Shown piece after piece: positions 16,671-25,743 of a stretch of 64,000 nt of DNA. Location of the stretch: NCBI RefSeq assembly GCF_010435915.1, contig NZ_JAAFZH010000001.1:124001-188000 (forward strand), in the 5' to 3' direction. Numbering within the stretch: position 1 is the first letter of the stretch; each line of letters starts with the position of its first letter. Under the pieces are notes generated by a model that searched no databases, was not told where the DNA came from, and worked only from the letters and a program-made list of their open reading frames with translations. Both the position numbers and the translations under genes were made by a program. This DNA is from Spirosoma terrae. GTDB taxonomy: Bacteria > Bacteroidota > Bacteroidia > Cytophagales > Spirosomataceae.

Positions 16671-17585
16671 ATGTCTTCTGTTGAATATTTGGGTATTGAC
16701 GTCGGCGGAACGAACGTCAAAATGGGCATCGTTGATGCCGATACGGGCAAAATCTCCAATTTCTATAGCCACGATACTATTAGTTGGCGGCAGTCGGGCC
16801 ATTTCGTTGAACGGTTTGGCGATGCGGTTGCACTTCAACTGGTATCCAATAAAGATGTAAAAAAAGTAGGTATTGGTCTGCCGGGTATGCTGAACCGCAA
16901 CCGTACTGTGCCTTTGGAAATAACGGCTATTCCTGAAATAAATGGGGTTCCATTAGTTGATATTTTGACGAAACGATTCTCTGGTGTAGAGTTTTTTCTG
17001 GAAAACGACGCTAATGCCGCGGCATTAGGCGAATATTATTTTGCTGAAGAAAAGATCACTGAGAACTATATCTTCATTACGTTAGGAACAGGCGTAGGAG
17101 GAGCGGCTATCATCAATAAGAAAATTTTTACCGGTGGTGATGGTAACGCCATGGAGCCTGGTCATATTCCTTCTCGGAATGGTCGTGTTCTGGAACGTAA
17201 TATCGGTAAAAAAGAGCTACTGGAGTTAGCAACTCAGCGTAGAGCTGAATACAAAGGAGAAACACAATTACCTGATGATGGCGATATTTCTACAACAGGA
17301 CTGGTCGCTGCGGCTGCTGAAGGAGATGAACTTGCTCTTCAAATCTGGACGGAAGTAGGCGAAATACTAGGCGAGGGTCTGGCGGCTCTTATTAAGATAC
17401 TCGATATTAAGCACGTACTGATTGGGGGCGGTTTGTCGGCTTCGTTCGATTATATTCTGCCAGCTGTTGAAAAAACGCTCGATTACTGGCTTAATGACTA
17501 TTACAAAAATGGTTTAGCCGTAAAACGCGCAACCCTTGGTAATGACGCCGGTTTGCTAGGTGCTGCGTCATTATGTTTTGAATAA
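16671..17585 (+). CDS. ROK-family sugar kinase (glucokinase-like)
   Basis: About 304-residue kinase of the ROK family, likely phosphorylating glucose or a related hexose. N-terminal ATP motif GIDVGGTNVKMGIVD, the sugar-binding/catalytic ENDANAAALGEYYF, and the phosphate motif TLGTGVGGAAI are all present, and EPGHIP supplies the family histidine. The usual ROK zinc motif (CxCGxxGC) after this histidine is absent, as in polyphosphate-glucokinase-like and some other members. The ATG at 16671 is chosen over a TTG at 16665. It converges on murB with a shared terminator. Confidence 0.85.
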   Translation: MSSVEYLGIDVGGTNVKMGIVDADTGKISNFYSHDTISWRQSGHFVERFGDAVALQLVSNKDVKKVGIGLPGMLNRNRTVPLEITAIPEINGVPLVDILTKRFSGVEFFLENDANAAALGEYYFAEEKITENYIFITLGTGVGGAAIINKKIFTGGDGNAMEPGHIPSRNGRVLERNIGKKELLELATQRRAEYKGETQLPDDGDISTTGLVAAAAEGDELALQIWTEVGEILGEGLAALIKILDIKHVLIGGGLSASFDYILPAVEKTLDYWLNDYYKNGLAVKRATLGNDAGLLGAASLCFE

Positions 17586-17605
17586 TAGCACTACGTAGCG
17601 AAATG

Positions 17606-17643
17606 ATGGGTTAACAGAGCATAGAATAGCTGTGTTAACCCAT
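17606..17643. terminator. Terminator between the ROK kinase and murB
   Basis: Perfect 11-bp arms ATGGGTTAACA / TGTTAACCCAT (17606-17616, 17633-17643) with additional inner pairing, followed by TTTTT on the plus strand. The genes are convergent, so it may act both ways. Confidence 0.8.
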
Positions 17644-17651
17644 TTTTCTGC

Positions 17652-18677
17652 CTATACTACGTTTACTTCCGGTGTAATTTCTATATTGAATTTATCGTAT
17701 ACTGATTTTTGGACTTGGTGCGCAAGGGTTAGAATCTCATCTCCAGTGGCATTTCCGTAATTAACAAGTACTAATGCCTGTTTGGTATGCACTCCTGCGT
17801 CGCCTAATCGATACCCCTTCCAACCTGTCTGTTCAATCAACCAGCCCGCTGGAACCTTGACGATATCATCACTAATCGGGTAGCCGGGAAGGGTGGGGTA
17901 AGTTGATTTGAGTAGATCGAATTGAGGCTTTGGAATTTCTGGGTTTTTAAAGAAACTACCAGCATTTCCTATCTCATTGGGGTCAGGGAGCTTGCTTTGT
18001 CGAATATGAATCACAGCATCGCTGATTGCTTTGATTGTCAATGTATCATCCGATATGCCCATTTCTGTAAGCGTTTCCTGAATAGCCCCATAGCGTGTAT
18101 GAAACGTAGGAGTTTTATCGAGTTGGAACGTAACGCTTGTAATAATATACTGATCCTTTAATTTTCGCTTAAAAACGCTTTCGCGATAGCCAAATGCACA
18201 ATCAGCATGATTGAAGATACGCTGTTTGCCACTAGCAACGTCGATTGCAGTTAGGGATTCGAAGACTTGCTCAATTTCAACACCATACGCACCGATATTT
18301 TGCATGGGCGCTGCGCCCACTGTACCCGGAATTAGCGAAAGGTTTTCCAGGCCTGCATAACCCTGGTTGACACAAAACTTGACCAAGTCGTGCCAAATCA
18401 CCCCGGCTCCCACTTTTACGTAAATATGGGTATCGTCTTCCCGGATCACATCAATACCCTGAATGTTCATCTTGACAACTAACCCGTTGAAATGTTGCCG
18501 CAGAAGAACATTGCTACCACCGCCTAAGATAAGTTTTGGCGTATTAACAAATTCAGTTAGTTGTAATAAAGTCTGAAGATCATCTTCTTGATTAATTTCA
18601 ACCCAGTAGCGCGTGTTGACATCAAGTCCGAACGTATTGTAAGGCTTTAGTGACACGTAGCTTTCGATAGTCAGCAT
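17652..18677 (-). CDS. murB: UDP-N-acetylenolpyruvoylglucosamine reductase
   Basis: FAD enzyme that reduces UDP-GlcNAc-enolpyruvate to UDP-MurNAc in peptidoglycan synthesis (cytoplasm). At 341 residues it shows the FAD-binding segment LGGGSNVLL, the SLIPGTVGAAPMQNIGAYG stretch, the catalytic arginine in FGYRESVFK, the proton-donor serine in GNAGSFFKNP and the C-terminal glutamate in EITPEVNVV. The central Tyr-containing insertion is consistent with the type I (E. coli-like) form. Transcribed alone; a TAATTTTG box on the minus strand (18699-18706) precedes it. Confidence 0.95.
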   Translation of the reverse strand: MLTIESYVSLKPYNTFGLDVNTRYWVEINQEDDLQTLLQLTEFVNTPKLILGGGSNVLLRQHFNGLVVKMNIQGIDVIREDDTHIYVKVGAGVIWHDLVKFCVNQGYAGLENLSLIPGTVGAAPMQNIGAYGVEIEQVFESLTAIDVASGKQRIFNHADCAFGYRESVFKRKLKDQYIITSVTFQLDKTPTFHTRYGAIQETLTEMGISDDTLTIKAISDAVIHIRQSKLPDPNEIGNAGSFFKNPEIPKPQFDLLKSTYPTLPGYPISDDIVKVPAGWLIEQTGWKGYRLGDAGVHTKQALVLVNYGNATGDEILTLAHQVQKSVYDKFNIEITPEVNVV

Positions 18678-18698
18678 GTGGTCTCAATAATATACTGT

Positions 18699-18706
18699 CA
18701 AAATTA
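18699..18706 (-). promoter_or_regulatory. Candidate -7 box of murB
   Basis: The minus strand reads TAATTTTG, 21 nt before the murB ATG. No clear TTG at the -33 distance. Confidence 0.45.
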
Positions 18707-18727
18707 ACCAAAATATAGTTTGTCCTA

Positions 18728-18759
18728 GTCCATTCTACTGGCTTCATCTATGAATGGAC
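18728..18759. repeat. Inverted repeat in the murB / SPOR-lipoprotein divergent region
   Basis: GTCCATTC (18728-18735) and GAATGGAC (18752-18759) form a perfect 8-bp inverted repeat with a 16-nt spacer, between divergent promoters. It could be an operator. Confidence 0.45.
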
Positions 18760-18767
18760 AAAATAGC

Positions 18768-18775
18768 TATTTTTG
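18768..18775 (+). promoter_or_regulatory. Candidate -7 box of the SPOR lipoprotein gene
   Basis: TATTTTTG, 20 nt before the ATG at 18796. No TTG at the -33 distance. Confidence 0.4.
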
Positions 18776-18795
18776 TAATCTAATTCTGTGTGGCT

Positions 18796-19383
18796 ATGCG
18801 TTTCGGAATCAGTGGTTTTTCTGTTCTGGCTTTTTTGATCATGATGGGCTGTGCCTCAAGTCGACCAACCGTGTCCAACAAGTCGTCTGTGGATTATAAC
18901 AGCTATGATGAGGATTTATCCGCAGTAAGACCTATTTATAATACGCCATCGTCAGGTAAAGCGACCAACGTAAAGCGGCCTAATTCAACGTCTTCAACAA
19001 ATACTACTCCATCTCGTAAGCCTGACGCGCCAAGAGTGGCAGCGCCTAACGAGGCTTTGTATGTTAACAAGCGGCTTGACGTAGTGATGGATACCATCGC
19101 TGTTAAAAACAAAGCAGTTCGCTATGCGCCGGGATTTCGGATACAGGTATACGTCGGTAACCAGCGGCAGGAGGTCGATGCCGCTAAGTTGCTGATCTAC
19201 CAGAATTTCCCGGAACTGAACCCCTATCTAACCTACAATCAACCAACATACAGATTGAAAGTTGGTGATTTTATGCATCGTATTGACGCTGAACGATATT
19301 ATGCTTCAATACGTCAGTTATTGCCATCTGCCCAGCTACAGCCCGACAAAATTGAAGTACGGAGAAGCCTATCAATAAAATAA
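18796..19383 (+). CDS. SPOR-domain lipoprotein
   Basis: About 195-residue lipoprotein. An N-terminal signal ends in a lipobox around MMGCASS, giving an acylated Cys. A Ser/Thr/Pro-rich linker (about 25-85) leads to a C-terminal SPOR-like domain (GFRIQVYVGNQRQEVDAA, then YRLKVGDFMHRIDAERYYA), which in this family binds denuded peptidoglycan glycans, often at division sites. The ATG at 18796 is preferred over the GTG at 18790. It is divergent from murB, another cell-wall gene; the precise role is unknown. Confidence 0.78.
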   Translation: MRFGISGFSVLAFLIMMGCASSRPTVSNKSSVDYNSYDEDLSAVRPIYNTPSSGKATNVKRPNSTSSTNTTPSRKPDAPRVAAPNEALYVNKRLDVVMDTIAVKNKAVRYAPGFRIQVYVGNQRQEVDAAKLLIYQNFPELNPYLTYNQPTYRLKVGDFMHRIDAERYYASIRQLLPSAQLQPDKIEVRRSLSIK

Positions 19384-19408
19384 CTTATATAATTTGCTAC
19401 TGATTAGT

Positions 19409-19416
19409 TAGTTTTG
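19409..19416 (+). promoter_or_regulatory. Candidate -7 box of gmd
   Basis: TAGTTTTG, 47 nt before the gmd ATG. A TTG lies only 12 nt upstream, not at the canonical distance. Confidence 0.35.
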
Positions 19417-19463
19417 ATGAGTTTTGTACAATTCTGAAAGGTTATCTTCCCTTGTTATAAACG

Positions 19464-20576
19464 ATGAAAAAAGCATTAATTACCGGTATTACTGGACAAG
19501 ATGGCGCTTATCTGACCGAATTACTGTTATCCAAAGGATATGAAGTACACGGTATAAAGCGTCGTAGCTCGCTCTTTAACACGCAACGTATCGACCATAT
19601 GTATGAAGATCCTCACGAGAAAAACGTGCGGTTCAAACTTCATTATGGCGATCTGTCTGATTCCACCAATATCATTCGTATAATTCAGGAAGTTCAGCCC
19701 GACGAAATTTATAATCTGGGTGCTATGTCGCACGTACAGGTTAGCTTTGAAGAGCCAGAGTATACAGCACAGGTAGATGGTATCGGAACGCTACGTATTC
19801 TAGAGGCTGTTCGCCTGTTAGGCATGACCGAGAAAACGCGTATTTATCAGGCTTCTACGTCTGAGCTATACGGTGGTGTTCAGGGACATGCTCAGTCGGA
19901 GACTACGCCTTTTTATCCTCGTTCGCCTTACGCTGTTGCTAAACAGTACGGTTTCTGGATTACGGTCAACTATCGGGAAGCTTACAACATGTACGCTTGT
20001 AACGGTATTCTATTCAATCACGAATCGCCACTACGTGGCGAAACGTTCGTAACGCGTAAAATTACCCGGGCTGTAGCACGTATCGGCCTTGGTCTACAGG
20101 ATAAGGTTTATCTGGGAAATCTGGATGCTCAGCGCGACTGGGGCCACGCAAAAGACTACGTTGAGGCTATGTGGTTGATTCTTCAGCAGGATAAAGCCGA
20201 AGATTTTGTTATTGCTACGGGTGTTACAACTCGGATTCGGGATTTTGTGCGGATGTCTTTTGCTGAAATCGGGGTAGAACTTGAATTTAAAGGAGAAGGT
20301 GCATCAGAAACGGGCGTTGTTGTAAGCTCGTCTAACCCTGAATTCCCGGTTGAAGTTGGTAAAGAGGTTGTTTGTGTTGATCCTCGTTACTTCCGTCCAA
20401 CAGAAGTTGACCTATTGCTTGGCGATCCAACTAAGGCTATGACGCAACTTGGCTGGCAGCCTAAATATGATTTGAAAGCGCTTGTTAATGATATGATGAT
20501 CGCTGATATCGACTTATTCCGTCGCGATCAGGTTTTGGCTAAAAGTGGCCATCAGATTCTCAACTACTACGAATAG
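19464..20576 (+). CDS. gmd: GDP-mannose 4,6-dehydratase
   Basis: NADP-dependent extended SDR that converts GDP-mannose to GDP-4-keto-6-deoxymannose, precursor of GDP-fucose, rhamnose or perosamine for surface polysaccharides. At 370 residues it has [15 protein letters not shown] at the N-terminus, the [14 protein letters not shown] segment, the catalytic STSELYG and YAVAKQYG, and the [16 protein letters not shown] signature. No GDP-fucose synthase (fcl/wcaG) is adjacent, so the final sugar cannot be deduced here. Confidence 0.95.
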   Translation: MKKALITGITGQDGAYLTELLLSKGYEVHGIKRRSSLFNTQRIDHMYEDPHEKNVRFKLHYGDLSDSTNIIRIIQEVQPDEIYNLGAMSHVQVSFEEPEYTAQVDGIGTLRILEAVRLLGMTEKTRIYQASTSELYGGVQGHAQSETTPFYPRSPYAVAKQYGFWITVNYREAYNMYACNGILFNHESPLRGETFVTRKITRAVARIGLGLQDKVYLGNLDAQRDWGHAKDYVEAMWLILQQDKAEDFVIATGVTTRIRDFVRMSFAEIGVELEFKGEGASETGVVVSSSNPEFPVEVGKEVVCVDPRYFRPTEVDLLLGDPTKAMTQLGWQPKYDLKALVNDMMIADIDLFRRDQVLAKSGHQILNYYE

Positions 20577-20584
20577 ACTTACTC

Positions 20585-20640
20585 TATTCTTATCAACAAG
20601 AAAGCCCGCCAATTGGCGGGCTTTCTTGTTGATAAGAATA
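20585..20640. terminator. 56-bp perfect palindrome, bidirectional terminator between gmd and htrA
   Basis: The arms 20585-20610 and 20615-20640 are exact reverse complements and the central AATT is itself palindromic, so the whole 56 bp is self-complementary. A GC core (GCCCGCC) is flanked by AAGAAA/TTTCTT, giving U-rich tails on both strands between convergent genes. Confidence 0.85.
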
Positions 20641-20652
20641 CTTATTTAATGA

Positions 20653-22176
20653 TTAAACAGGAACTGCGTAGTAATACATGCGAGAACTGTTAGGATACAT
20701 GCCGATAAGCATCAGGCCTTCGCCTTCTTTTACTGAAGATAAGGCAGCTTGCAGGTCTTTAGTCGTTTTGACGTTTTTACCGTTAGCTTTTACAATAATG
20801 AATCCTTCTTCGATATCGGTTTCAGCTAATTTGCCATCCACAATCTTCTTCACACGAACGCCACCGGTTACTCCCAGTTGTTTGGCATCCTGAGCACTTA
20901 GCTCTTCGAAATCAGCGCCGAGTGAGCTTAGAGCTGTTGCTGTAGGTGCTTCTGTCTTCTTGATAACTTCACGACCACCATTACGGTTACGTAATTCAAT
21001 TTTAAAGTCGCGTTCGGTACCATTGCGATTAACTGTTACGTTCACTACGTCACCTGGACGACGGCGACCGATAACTTCGCGCATTTGAGCATCCGAATCA
21101 AGAGGCTGACCTTCCATTTTAATGATAACGTCGCCTTTTTCCAGGCCCGCTATTTTGGCTGCGCCGTTTTCTACTACGCTTTCTACGTAAATACCACGGC
21201 CAACCTTAGCGCCTTTTTCTTTAGCAATGGTGCTGTTAAGTTCGATAGGCATGATACCTAAATAACCGCGCTGAACATTACCATATTTAAGAAGATCGGC
21301 CGATACTTTTTTCACGAGCGATACCGGCACCGCGAAACCGTAACCGCTATAATAACCGGTGGCCGACGCAATAGCGGAGTTGATACCCACCAGTTCGCCC
21401 CGAAGGTTTACCAGAGCACCACCCGAATTACCTGGGTTGATAGCTGCATCAGTTTGAATAAACGCTTCGATTGGCGTATCTGCTTTAGGATCATTTTGCT
21501 GACGTGCATTCTGATTCAGAATACCAATACCGCGGCCTTTGGCACTTACGATACCGGCAGTAACTGTCGATTCAAGATCCAATGGATATCCTACTGCCAG
21601 CACCCACTCGCCAAGCTTCAACGCATCTGAATCACCAAGAGTAATGGCAGGAAGGTTGTTTGCTTCAATTTTAACAACGGCCAAGTCCGTAAGCGGATCA
21701 GTTCCGATAACTTTCGCTTTAAAGCTACGTTTGTCAGTCAAAATCACTTCTACTTCGTCTGCATCCTGCACTACGTGGTTGTTCGTAACAATGTAGCCAT
21801 CTTTACTGATGATAACTCCAGAGCCAGATGCCTGGCCTTGTTGACGACGGGGACGGCTTTGGCCTCCAAAATCATCACCGAAGAAATCCCGGAAAATGTC
21901 AGGAACTTGCTGTTGGCGAACCGTGCGGGTTATGGTAGTACGAATATGGACGACTGTGGGCGTAACGGCTTCTGCGGCTGTAGAAAAATCGTTTGGCGTA
22001 GCTGTGGGGCCATTGCCAGTCAGAGCGGCTAGCCGGCCTGTAATGGTTGGCGTAGTCGATGACGATTCGTTAAAAATAACATCCTGCTTATTGAAACCCA
22101 ATAGGTTATAAGCAGCCAGCGTTACTCCACTCGATAAGAGCGCCATCAACGCTAATAATTTCCAGTTGCTTTTCAT
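20653..22176 (-). CDS. Periplasmic serine protease/chaperone of the HtrA (Do) family
   Basis: 507-residue DegP/DegQ-like protease for periplasmic protein quality control. An N-terminal membrane/signal segment (about 6-26) is followed by the trypsin-like domain with catalytic His134 (TNNHVV), Asp164 (LTDLAVVKI) and Ser251 (PGNSGGALV). Two PDZ domains follow (about 300-395 and 415-505), with linker NRNGGREVIKK between them. It ends in a convergent arrangement with gmd. Confidence 0.93.
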   Translation of the reverse strand: MKSNWKLLALMALLSSGVTLAAYNLLGFNKQDVIFNESSSTTPTITGRLAALTGNGPTATPNDFSTAAEAVTPTVVHIRTTITRTVRQQQVPDIFRDFFGDDFGGQSRPRRQQGQASGSGVIISKDGYIVTNNHVVQDADEVEVILTDKRSFKAKVIGTDPLTDLAVVKIEANNLPAITLGDSDALKLGEWVLAVGYPLDLESTVTAGIVSAKGRGIGILNQNARQQNDPKADTPIEAFIQTDAAINPGNSGGALVNLRGELVGINSAIASATGYYSGYGFAVPVSLVKKVSADLLKYGNVQRGYLGIMPIELNSTIAKEKGAKVGRGIYVESVVENGAAKIAGLEKGDVIIKMEGQPLDSDAQMREVIGRRRPGDVVNVTVNRNGTERDFKIELRNRNGGREVIKKTEAPTATALSSLGADFEELSAQDAKQLGVTGGVRVKKIVDGKLAETDIEEGFIIVKANGKNVKTTKDLQAALSSVKEGEGLMLIGMYPNSSRMYYYAVPV

Positions 22177-22340
22177 GATTAATTGGGAAAATCTAAAATT
22201 GCTGTCCTTATGTGTAAGACGTGTACTAATTTACTTCTACTTGTTGATATAACGGAAACGTAGGTTTGAAAAATCCTGCTTTTATAAGCCTTAACATATT
22301 TTAACAGGACAGTGTTACGTTGGGTTTAAGAACAAGGTAC

Positions 22341-22366
22341 AGCCTGTGAGATTTTACCCACAGGCT
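22341..22366 (-). terminator. Hairpin downstream of hsp20, possible weak terminator
   Basis: AGCCTGTG / CACAGGCT arms (22341-22348, 22359-22366) next to the hsp20 stop. No good T-run follows on the minus strand, so the role is uncertain. Confidence 0.4.
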
Positions 22367-22375
22367 GCGTATTTA

Positions 22376-22834
22376 TTATCCGCCAATCTCAATTTGACGA
22401 GGAGGTTTAATTTTAGCTTCCTCACGTTTTGGGACGTCAATTTTCAGTACGCCATCGGTGTAAGTAGCCTGAATTTTGTCCGCATCAATTGAAGTAGGAA
22501 GCGTGAAAGTCCGTTGAAAAGAAGAATAACTGAACTCTCTACGAGTATACTTTTCATTACGTGTATCCGATTCTTCCTTTTGGCTTTCCTGAGAAGCTGA
22601 GATAGTGAGGTTATTGTGGTTCAAATTGAGTTTAAAATTTTCTTTCTTTAAACCGGGAGCCGCAACTTCAATACGGAAGCCATCTGCGTGTTCCACTACG
22701 TTGACCGCTGGTACGTTGCTGACCCAGGATAAACTTGTGTTAAAAAAGTCATTCATATCGCGACCGAATCGGGCCGCCGACGCGGAAGTCTCGATCAACG
22801 ATGGGAGGTTGTTCGTGCGCATTAACGGATTCAT
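22376..22834 (-). CDS. Hsp20/alpha-crystallin small heat-shock protein
   Basis: 152-residue ATP-independent holdase. The alpha-crystallin domain covers about residues 40-140: VNVVEHADGFRIEVAAPGLKKENF at its start, the RREFSYSSFQRTFTLP strand region, and the hallmark ATYTDGVLKIDVPK. The short C-terminal tail contains IEI, a version of the IxI oligomerisation motif. Transcribed alone; I see no heat-shock-specific promoter that I can name. Confidence 0.93.
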   Translation of the reverse strand: MNPLMRTNNLPSLIETSASAARFGRDMNDFFNTSLSWVSNVPAVNVVEHADGFRIEVAAPGLKKENFKLNLNHNNLTISASQESQKEESDTRNEKYTRREFSYSSFQRTFTLPTSIDADKIQATYTDGVLKIDVPKREEAKIKPPRQIEIGG

Positions 22835-23038
22835 GGCTTTATGTTGGTTTTGAGTTTAAAAATAAGTTAACAGCGTGTGTTACGCTTACTGATTTTCAAA
22901 CTTTATGCCACCCCATATTTTGGTCATGAGCCAGTCAATATGGCACTATAACTTGGCAACGAGATAGAGAAAACAGACAAAATGCCAGTTTGAGGTCGGC
23001 ATCATCTGCTAAGTAACTGGAGAAAATGATTGTTGTTG

Positions 23039-23800
23039 CTATTGAGCATTAAGCAATTCAAGCGCTTTTTCGGCAGCGGCTTGCTCGGCTTTTTTCTTAC
23101 TATAGCCGCTACCAACCGCAAACTGCTCATCATTTATTGTAACCTGAGCAATAAACTCCCTGAAATGGCTATTCCCTTTTTCGGAAATGATTTCGAAGCG
23201 AATTTCCTTTCCCGCTCGTTGCGCCCATTCAATCAGGCGGCTTTTAAAGTTGATATTATTCTGTACAACAGAGTCAATATCGTAGTGGGAAAGCAATTCC
23301 TTTAAGATAAACTGACGAGAGAAACGAAACCCCTTGTCTAAATAAACAGCGCCAACGAGCGCTTCCAGCGCGTCGCCATACATAGAGGTGCGAGCTGGTA
23401 AACTACGCGTACGACTTCCGTCATACTCAATAAGGTGATCGAGACCGATTTTGCGTGAGATGCCATTGAGGGTTTCCCGGTTTACAATTCGGGAGCGTAT
23501 CTCCGTCAGGAACCCTTCGTCCTTGTAAGGGTATTTTTTAAAGAGAAACTCGGCAATGACCATGCCGAGCACTGCGTCGCCCAGATACTCCAGCCGTTCG
23601 TTTGATTCCCGAAACCCCTCTATCGCTGTCGCCTTTGACGCTGACGTATGACGTAGTGCCAGTTGATACAGGCCGATGTTTGAAGGACGTTCGCCAATAA
23701 TGTGCGCAATTGACCGTCGCAAATTTTTGCGAGGATTTGAGTTGCCCGAGCGGAACCAATCGAACGGATTAAACAAACTACGGGGTAGCGCGAGTTGCAC
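23039..23800 (-). CDS. rnc: Ribonuclease III
   Basis: Double-strand-specific endoribonuclease for rRNA maturation and mRNA turnover. 253 residues: an RNase III domain with the signature NERLEYLGDAVLGMV (metal-binding Glu/Asp) and the second acidic site YGDALEALVGAVYLD, then a C-terminal dsRNA-binding domain (about 180-250, ending KKKAEQAAAEKALELL). The start codon is GTG, three bases after the fabF stop, pointing to translational coupling in the order acpP-fabF-rnc, an arrangement common in Bacteroidota. Confidence 0.95.
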   Translation of the reverse strand: MQLALPRSLFNPFDWFRSGNSNPRKNLRRSIAHIIGERPSNIGLYQLALRHTSASKATAIEGFRESNERLEYLGDAVLGMVIAEFLFKKYPYKDEGFLTEIRSRIVNRETLNGISRKIGLDHLIEYDGSRTRSLPARTSMYGDALEALVGAVYLDKGFRFSRQFILKELLSHYDIDSVVQNNINFKSRLIEWAQRAGKEIRFEIISEKGNSHFREFIAQVTINDEQFAVGSGYSKKKAEQAAAEKALELLNAQ

Positions 23801-23803
23801 GAC

Positions 23804-25054
23804 TCAGCTTAGTTTACGGAAAATAACGATGGCATTATGACCTCCAAAACCAAAGGCATTACTCATCACTGTTGTTAAGGAACGAGTCTGCGCTTTCAAC
23901 GGTGTCAGATTGAAACGAGAGTCGATCTCTTCATCCACATTAAACAAGTTAATGGTGGGTGGAACAATCTGATTTTCTAAAGCCTTTATACTGGCAATTG
24001 CTTCAACAGCTCCCGCTGCTCCCAGCAGGTGGCCAGTCATCGACTTAGTCGAGCTAATATTTATCTTAAAGGAATGATCGCCAAATAATTGATGGATGGC
24101 CTTCAATTCCTGAGGATCGCCAACGGGAGTTGACGTACCGTGCGTGTTAATGTAATCAATTTCTGAAGGATCAATGCCCGCATCATCAAGCGCATCTTTC
24201 ATGGCCAGATAAGCGCCCAGCCCTTCAGGATGTGGTGCTGTGATGTGGTAAGCATCTGACGACATACCGCCACCAATTAACTCCGCATAAATTTTCGCTC
24301 CTCGGGCTTTCGCGTGCTCATATTCTTCCAGAATAAGTGAGCCTGCCCCTTCGCCCATAACAAAACCGTCGCGTTCCTTATCATAAGGACGGGAAGCTGT
24401 TTCGGGAGAGTCGTTACGTTCCGAGAGCGCCCGGTTTGCATTAAATCCGCCAATACCGGCGCGGGTTACGGCTGCTTCTGAGCCGCCCACCACACACATG
24501 ATCATTCGGCCTAACCGAATATAGTTAAAGGCGTCGATGATACCATTGTTGGTAGAAGCACAGGCCGAAACCGTTACGTAATTTGGACCTCGGAATCCAT
24601 ATCGCATAGAGATCTGACCCGACGCGCTGTCGGCGATCATGCGAACAATAAAGAAAGGATTAATTCGGGGGGTACCGTCGCCTTTGGCATAGTCAATCAT
24701 TTCGTCTTCGAACGATTTCAGACCGCCGATACCTGAACCCCAAATAACACCGACCTTGTTGCGGTCAACTTTTTCGAGGTCCATCCCAGAATCTTTGATG
24801 GCCTCGTCCGTAGCAATAAGCGCATAATGGGTAAATGCATCCATTTTGCGAGCCTCCTGCCGGGGAATAAACTGCGTGACATCAAGCCCCTTGACTTCGC
24901 ATGCGAAGCGGGTACGAAACTTGGAAGCATCGAACTTCGTGATCGGGCCGGCACCACTTACGCCAGCTGATAAGTTGTTCCAAAAGGTCGGTACATCATT
25001 ACCAATCGGCGTAAGTGCGCCCAAACCCGTTACGACTACTCGTTTTAACGTCAT
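23804..25054 (-). CDS. fabF: 3-oxoacyl-[acyl-carrier-protein] synthase II
   Basis: Condensing enzyme of fatty-acid elongation (beta-ketoacyl-ACP synthase II). 416 residues with the Cys-His-His active site: Cys in TVSACASTNN, His in THGTSTPVGD and His in MTGHLLGAAG, plus the C-terminal NAFGFGGHNA loop. It lies 57 nt after acpP, its acyl-carrier substrate, and is followed almost immediately by rnc. Confidence 0.97.
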   Translation of the reverse strand: MTLKRVVVTGLGALTPIGNDVPTFWNNLSAGVSGAGPITKFDASKFRTRFACEVKGLDVTQFIPRQEARKMDAFTHYALIATDEAIKDSGMDLEKVDRNKVGVIWGSGIGGLKSFEDEMIDYAKGDGTPRINPFFIVRMIADSASGQISMRYGFRGPNYVTVSACASTNNGIIDAFNYIRLGRMIMCVVGGSEAAVTRAGIGGFNANRALSERNDSPETASRPYDKERDGFVMGEGAGSLILEEYEHAKARGAKIYAELIGGGMSSDAYHITAPHPEGLGAYLAMKDALDDAGIDPSEIDYINTHGTSTPVGDPQELKAIHQLFGDHSFKINISSTKSMTGHLLGAAGAVEAIASIKALENQIVPPTINLFNVDEEIDSRFNLTPLKAQTRSLTTVMSNAFGFGGHNAIVIFRKLS

Positions 25055-25111
25055 ACAGTTTAACTGCGGGGTAATTAGATTGAGGAAAGCGTTACTGCTA
25101 AACCTCGGAAA

Positions 25112-25351
25112 TTATTTACCTGCGTTTTCTTCCAGGTAAGAAATAGCCTGACCAACCGTACCGATATTTTCGGCCTGATCGTCTGGGATAGAAATGTTGA
25201 ATTCTTTCTCAAATTCCATGATCAATTCAACCGTGTCAAGTGAGTCAGCGCCCAGATCGTTCGTGAAGCTTGCCTCTGGCGTTACTTCCGACTCTTCTAC
25301 GCCCAATTTCTCGACAATGATATTTTTGACCTTTTGTGCAATTTCTGACAT
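25112..25351 (-). CDS. acpP: Acyl carrier protein
   Basis: 79-residue acidic carrier that holds growing acyl chains on a phosphopantetheine arm. The attachment serine is Ser37 in DLGADSLD. Start at MSEIAQKVK (25351): an upstream TTG/GTG extension would add 22 residues not seen in this highly conserved family. First gene of the acpP-fabF-rnc cluster. Confidence 0.97.
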   Translation of the reverse strand: MSEIAQKVKNIIVEKLGVEESEVTPEASFTNDLGADSLDTVELIMEFEKEFNISIPDDQAENIGTVGQAISYLEENAGK

Positions 25352-25743
25352 TTTAGTAGTCCGTTGGGGTTGAAAAACTGCGCAAAGAAAGGGATTTACC
25401 CGTTTATTGTCAAACAATTTTTTGAGTGAGGAAACGTTTTTGTTATCCCTTTTATGGCTATTAATTATTTGTAAATCAGGGAATTAATGGTTGTTTTCGG
25501 CCTGATGTATCTAGTCTGTAAGAAGGTAATAGAGTGATGATTTTAGCGCGAATAAGCTTAAAAAGTTAGTATTTAATCACTTTTTACCTGTCTGTTTCTC
25601 GACTTTTATAAATACAATTTACCTGGTTAACGTTGAAATTCTTCATAGGGCTACTAACGATTTGATGAGTATTGGTGTAGGCCAATAGCAGGTAACCAAT
25701 TAATAAACTTCTTTAAGCAACTATTACCTCTATTAAACTGGAT
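25352..25743. other. 392-bp AT-rich intergenic region between nadB and acpP
   Basis: No convincing ORF, RNA gene or terminator is visible. It should contain the acpP promoter on the minus strand. The closest match is ATTGTTTG (plus-strand CAAACAAT near 25410), one step from the TAnnTTTG consensus and not accompanied by a clear TTG. Confidence 0.5.
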
